This document shows positions 59,578-64,000 of a DNA stretch of 64,000 nt, piece by piece. The notes below the pieces were generated by a model. That model ran no database searches. It was given only the letters and a program-made list of their open reading frames with translations, and was not told the DNA's origin. Position 1 is the first letter of the stretch; each line of letters starts with the position of its first letter. This stretch comes from Thecaphora thlaspeos. Taxonomy: Eukaryota > Basidiomycota > Ustilaginomycetes > Urocystidales > Glomosporiaceae. The position numbers were made by a program, and so were the translations under genes. The stretch lies in assembly GCA_900291925.1 (NCBI GenBank), contig UWYS01000014.1, positions 718,711 through 782,710 of the forward strand, written 5' to 3'.

Positions 59578-61477
59578 TCACCTCCTGATCAGTCCAGGTA
59601 AGGTCCATGCTGCCGATCCGCTCACGAGCGGTGGTGCCTTTCCCTTTACGCCGAGGTAGGCCAATCCACCAAAAGATACCGTCGCGTCGTACCTCGTCCC
59701 CAACGTCCCTGCCATACCCGCTGTCGAGGTAGGCGCGACGTGCTGAGACGCTTCGTGCTGGTTGGGAGCGGTCGAGGTCGTGTACCCTTGATTGAGCTTT
59801 TGACGAAGAGTGTTGCGGTCCGCTGACTTCCACGCTGATCGGATCGAGGAGGCAGAGGCTATCAGCTGTAGAATTCGGGGTGAGGGGCACGGTGGACGCA
59901 GAAGGAATTGGCGTGATGGAGATGAAAGGGGGAACGTCGTCAGCCCCTTGCTCGCTACGATGGATCGACAAGGGCCCCATCTATCTGATTTGACCCGGCC
60001 AGGCACGCCACCTACTCACCTCGTCCGCATCGACACCATCCCTTATGCTCTTCAAGATCTTGGCCACGATGGAATGGTGGTTCCCATGGTGTTTATCGTC
60101 CCTGATCCTCATCATCCTCCAACGCGGTGGCAACTCCACTCCCCTCTCCCTCCACTCCTCGGTCGCCGGCGTCGGGTCGGCATCCCAGACACACTCGACG
60201 ATGCGCTCGTCAAACTGCTCGCCGCTCTCTACCATCGCCTCCCACTCGGACGGCTCCACCCACATCTCGTCAAAGAACTCATAGTCCCCTCCCGGAGCGC
60301 GCGTACCGTCGTTGCCAAGGTATTGGTGTAGCTCGAAGAAGGGCAACGACGTCAGGTCGGGAAGGTTGCCGCGCGGATCACGATCGAGATCTGGTGGGAA
60401 GCGGAGAATCAGTTTGAAGTCTATCGAGTTTTCCGAGGGCGGCTTCCATTTCAGGCTGCGGTGGCGAGTCGGCGGGATTGACGTTTGTGCGGAGCGACAA
60501 GGGGAGGAGCAGGCGGCCGGAGAGCCAGTCAAGTCAGTCAGTCAACGTTGCAGTCCAGATCAGCCCCGACCGGAAAGGCACTCTGATGCGTCTCTCTCTC
60601 AGGCCGCGTCCCGATGGCACCGCCGCTGCCCGCTTGGACGCGCATCACTCACATCTTTGGATCGGTCCCCATGACGTACCCGCTATTGAGGCAGGTGAAG
60701 ATCAGCCCATCGTTTCCGTGCTTGAGATTGGGGACGGTATCGTACCAGACGCTCTGTATCCCGTAGCTGAGATCCATCTTCTTGATCTGGACCTCGAACG
60801 GCTGCCTTGCTGCGATGTGCGGGTTCTTCCGGAGGAACTTTGCATAGGGCGGATAGATGAACGTGTTGAGACGGCCGTAGCGCTTGCTCAGCGGCCGTTC
60901 GGCCAGCAGCTCGCGGTCGATGACGATCAGATCAAATAGCAGCAGTATCAGCTTCTGCCGCCCGTTTGGGTACGTGTCGATGACTAGCTCGCCGTCCATG
61001 AGCGTGTGATTGCGCATCCCCTTGGCCTTTGCCACCTCTGGCAGGTTGGGCATATGATGAGGAAAGATGAGTCCGTCTACCTGGTAGTAGTCGTTCTTGC
61101 GGTCGATCTGTTGCGGCGTTGAGCGGCGAGATGGGTCGTCCTGGTGTTCAGCTTCGGCCTGCCTCTGACTCCCACCGCACAGCTTCGCGGTCCGCGCAAC
61201 TCACCAAGAAGACCTCCTGCACGTTCGTCACGTTGGATATGACGATGAGGATGAGGACCCTGACTCCGTCCGACTTTTCACACACCCAGTAGTCCTCGCT
61301 GGTGAGTAGACCTATCGAGTCCTTGTCGAACGAGACGGGCTGTGCGCCGGGGAAGCGCGAGTGGTTGAGCTGGCAGAGCTTCCTGACGTGGTCGCGGAGA
61401 TGGCTGAGCTGCGTCGGGTTCTCGACCCTATGACCGGGAAGGTCTGGGACCGTCGCCGAGTGCCCAGGTGGCGCCAT
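59578..61477 (-). CDS. CEG1: mRNA capping enzyme guanylyltransferase
   Basis: Transfers GMP from GTP to the 5' diphosphate end of nascent Pol II transcripts in the nucleus. Four exons: 61477-61205, 61107-60653, 60455-60020 and 59865-59578; joined protein 483 residues. The catalytic lysine is in motif I, CEKSDGVR (KxDG, near residue 70). Motif III-like TLMDGELVID, motif IIIa region HGNDGLIFTC (motif IV), and motif V LKWKPPSENSIDFKL, formed exactly across the exon 2/3 junction, are all present. The last exon begins LIASASSIRSAWKSADRN, the usual end of the OB fold, followed by an unconserved 70-residue tail. No triphosphatase domain is fused, as in other fungi. Retaining the last intron would stop the protein 13 residues after DGVDADE. 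Confidence 0.95.
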
Positions 61478-62062
61478 GGTGAGAGGCGAACCACCGAGGC
61501 GGAACGAGGCGAGGCGAGGCGTGGACGAGAACGAGGGGGTCAGAAATGGACGGACGAGCGGACGGGCGAATGGACGGAGTGGACCCTGGTCTGCTGGGCT
61601 TGGCAGAACGGACGGCGTGAGGGCAGTGCGCGGCTGGTTGGGCGTGGCGTGCGTAGAGGCGGAGACGGCGGTTGAGAGCGACGGTGTCTAGATGGTAGCG
61701 GTGATGGGGAGATTGGTGATGGTGGGAGGTGGACGAGGCAGGGCCGCTGGCTGCAGCGCTGTTGGTAGGCGGCCCGCCGCCCACCGAAAACGCAGGCTAA
61801 CCCGACTCCCGCCTCCCGGGCGCACAATGGCTGCTGGCTCATTCAAGCCGCCCCTTTTCCTTTCCCGTGCCCATCACACGACACTAAACCTTTCACACGC
61901 AAACATGCCCTCGAGCGGCGGTCGCAGCAGCAGCCAGCGTTTGCAACGCAGGAAGAACACAGAGACCTAGGGGATGCAATGATATGCGAAGATGCAACGA
62001 GCGCTACAAAATACATCAGGGCCGGGGCCCTTTCAATGCCGAAGGACGCCCCATGTGGTCCA
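61478..62062. other. CEG1 promoter and ZPR1 3' flank
   Basis: 585 bp between two genes in the same orientation; nothing further recognised. Confidence 0.5.
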
Positions 62063-63601
62063 CTACGACGAAGTGTCCATCTCGTTCTCTCCCGCCTCCT
62101 TTTTCTCTGCCTCTGCCTCTTCCTCGCCCTGGGCCGCCCCCTCGTCACCAGAGTCCTCCTCGTACCCTTCGACCTTGATGTCGTTGAGCCCGAGGTCCTC
62201 GTTCTGCTCATGCGAGCGCTCGTACACCTCGACCGTGACCTGCTCGTCGACGTCGGGCGCGTACGGGTTCTGGATGTAGCTGTTGGCCAGCGGGTCGTCG
62301 AGGATGACGGTGTAAGGGACGTTGGTCGCGCTGATCACGCCCTTGAGCTTGCCCAAGAAGCCCTCGAACGTCGTCGCCTCGCGCGACGAATCGCCCCGCA
62401 TCAGCACGCGCTCCGATAGCTCGTCGTACACTTGCTGCAGCAGACCTTCGAGCGTCGTAAAGCGGCCGCCCAGCGTGCCCGGCGAAAGGTGCAGGTCGAT
62501 CTCCGGGATCGAGAAGCCGGCCGTCTCGGACTTGAGCACGTCGCGCGACAGGTCCTCGGTGTCGTCGACGCGCAGGATGAGCTTGCGCCCCTTTTCAGAG
62601 ATGGCCGCGCCCGACTTGACCTCGTTGTCCTTGTAGCCGCAGGCGTCGCAGTTGGTCGACATGATGAGGATGTCCTTGAAGTAGGGGATGTTGACCTTCT
62701 TCATCCGCGTCTCGAGCGGCGCGTTGCAGCTCGAGCATGTCCCCTGAAACGTGTAGATCTCCTCGTTGTCGAAATCGGTCTCGCCCTGGTCCTTGCTGAA
62801 TCCGCCGCCGCCCTCGCTGTCTGCCGAGGCGGCGTTCTTGCCGCCGCTGGCGGGCCCTGCGAGGCCGAGCAGCTCGTTCTGCTCCTTTGACCGCGGGTAG
62901 TCGCGCTTGCTCCACTTGGCGTCCGACATGCCACGCCCCTCTACGGCGCCCAGGAACTCGACGAAGCTGTTGCCCGACGGGTCGTCGAGGCGAATGCTGA
63001 ACGGCGCCATCTGGCGGACGGCCTTTTGCTCGGGTATCGTCTCGTCGGCGCCCGCCTTGTCCTCACCGAAGATGGAGCGCAGCTTGTCGCAGAGCTCGTC
63101 GATCTTTGCGTACACCTCAGGCGCGGTGTGCTTGCGTATCGGCTGGTCGAGCTCGAGGTCGCGCAGCGTGTCCGAGATGACACCCTCGACGGTGGTGAGC
63201 TGGCCCTTTTTGGGCGGGATCTCGATCTGGAGCTCGGGGATGACGACGGTGCACCACTCCGACTTGACCACCTGCCGGTCGAGGTCCTTTGGCGTGGTGA
63301 TGTGGACCGTGTAAAGGCATCCCTTCTCCTGGATCTGGCCGGCGCTCTGGATCTCATTGTTGCGGTTGCCACAGTGCTCGCAGCTGAAGCTCATCACGAT
63401 GACTTCGCGGAAGTAGGGGATGTAGGTGAGGAGCATGCGCGTCATCCCTTCCTTGTGGCACTCCATGCAGAGCGACGTGATCTCTTCGACCATTTTTTGC
63501 TCCTCCTCCTGGTCACCAGCGGCAGCCGAGCCATCTTCGGCGCCGACGTGCTGGCCGATGGGCTTGAAGAAGTCGTTCTGCTTGGCGGCGCTGGATGACA
63601 T
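62063..63601 (-). CDS. ZPR1: Zinc-finger protein ZPR1
   Basis: A conserved essential eukaryotic protein acting as a chaperone for translation elongation factor eEF1A and found in cytoplasm and nucleus. A single exon of 512 residues. The family's duplicated architecture is complete: first zinc finger CMEC...CEHC (residues about 45-78) with LTYIPYFREVIVMSF between, first ZPR1 domain, then second zinc finger CSSCNAP...CDACGYKDNEVKSG with VNIPYFKDILIMS, and the second ZPR1 domain (ILDDPLANSYIQNPYAPD, ERSHEQNEDLGLNDIKVEGY). The C-terminus is Glu-rich and acidic. An in-frame upstream ATG at 63772 would add 57 low-complexity residues reaching to within 50 bp of the telomere; the ATG at 63601 (MSSSAAKQNDFFKPIG) is preferred. 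This is the last gene on the chromosome arm. Confidence 0.97.
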   Translation of the reverse strand: MSSSAAKQNDFFKPIGQHVGAEDGSAAAGDQEEEQKMVEEITSLCMECHKEGMTRMLLTYIPYFREVIVMSFSCEHCGNRNNEIQSAGQIQEKGCLYTVHITTPKDLDRQVVKSEWCTVVIPELQIEIPPKKGQLTTVEGVISDTLRDLELDQPIRKHTAPEVYAKIDELCDKLRSIFGEDKAGADETIPEQKAVRQMAPFSIRLDDPSGNSFVEFLGAVEGRGMSDAKWSKRDYPRSKEQNELLGLAGPASGGKNAASADSEGGGGFSKDQGETDFDNEEIYTFQGTCSSCNAPLETRMKKVNIPYFKDILIMSTNCDACGYKDNEVKSGAAISEKGRKLILRVDDTEDLSRDVLKSETAGFSIPEIDLHLSPGTLGGRFTTLEGLLQQVYDELSERVLMRGDSSREATTFEGFLGKLKGVISATNVPYTVILDDPLANSYIQNPYAPDVDEQVTVEVYERSHEQNEDLGLNDIKVEGYEEDSGDEGAAQGEEEAEAEKKEAGENEMDTSS

Positions 63602-63819
63602 GGCGGTGGTGTCAGCGGACGGGTGTGGTGGCGCTGTGTAGTGCGTGTGTGTACGTGCAACGCTAGTAGGGTTAGCGAGGGAAGTGGTGCTAGTCGTGTC
63701 GCAGTAGTAGTGGTGATGGTGGGAAGAGACGGGTAGCGGACGAGGCAAAGAAGCTGGAAGAACGGCCACCATGAGCGGATCTCGGCGATAACTTCGCTCC
63801 AGGTCCGGGCGCGGGTGCG

Positions 63820-64000
63820 GGTTAGGGTTAGGGTTAGGGTTAGGGTTAGGGTTAGGGTTAGGGTTAGGGTTAGGGTTAGGGTTAGGGTTAGGGTTAGGGT
63901 TAGGGTTAGGGTTAGGGTTAGGGTTAGGGTTAGGGTTAGGGTTAGGGTTAGGGTTAGGGTTAGGGTTAGGGTTAGGGTTAGGTTAGGGTTAGGGTTAGGG
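63820..64000. repeat. Telomere, (TTAGGG)n
   Basis: About 30 head-to-tail TTAGGG units, G-rich strand running 5' to 3' toward the window's right edge, as expected for the right end of a chromosome. One unit near 63978-63982 is TTAGG. The junction is G-rich (GCGGGTGCGGGTTAGGG). Confidence 0.98.

Overview
The window is the end of a fungal chromosome, most likely from a basidiomycete and probably a smut-like Ustilaginomycotina species. The evidence is a terminal (TTAGGG)n array running off the right edge, GC-rich DNA with strongly C/G-ending codons in real genes, short GT-AG introns in most genes, and the gene set (Zn2Cys6 factor, hybrid histidine kinase, chitin deacetylase, GH92 and GH5 secreted hydrolases, LYS12, CYSTM protein). 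The species assignment is inference; there is no rRNA or mitochondrial marker.

Layout. Bases 1-17000 are gene-poor: the 5' part of a Zn2Cys6 transcription factor (minus, cut by the left edge), an uncharacterised seven-span membrane protein (minus, with reading-frame problems) and MBF1 (minus), separated by gene-free stretches of 5.4, 4.2 and 2.9 kb. Bases 17089-30764 hold a GAF/hybrid histidine kinase (plus), an intron-containing tRNA-Val(AAC) (minus), argininosuccinate synthase (plus), and a divergent pair of secreted glycoside hydrolases, GH92 (minus, interrupted by one in-frame TGA) and GH5 (plus). Bases 31232-37251 hold a divergent housekeeping pair, the splicing factor PRP17 and the 40S biogenesis factor SGD1/NOM1. 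Bases 39578-49651 hold a GPI-anchored chitin deacetylase, a broken secreted repeat protein with Kex2-type sites, homoisocitrate dehydrogenase and a CYSTM protein. Bases 50673-63601 are dense: proteasome beta5, an F-box protein, a CaMKK/SNF1-activating-type kinase, the mRNA capping guanylyltransferase and ZPR1. Telomere repeats begin only 218 bp upstream of the ZPR1 start codon, so this end has essentially no subtelomeric sequence.

How the genes relate. Most are independent core functions: mRNA capping, splicing, ribosome biogenesis, protein turnover, and amino-acid synthesis with the Gcn4 coactivator MBF1. A second group acts at the cell surface: chitin deacetylase, GH92, GH5 and the repeat protein. 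Three genes carry reading-frame damage (the membrane protein, GH92 and the repeat protein), while long housekeeping frames (the 998-codon F-box gene, 817 codons of SGD1, 920 codons of the kinase) are intact. The damage is therefore either real decay of dispensable genes or localised assembly errors.

Intergenic DNA is marked by recurrent palindromic TACAGTAC/GTACTGTA motifs, long C/G homopolymers and a few simple repeats. Exon boundaries were worked out by hand from splice-site sequence and reading phase, without transcript data.
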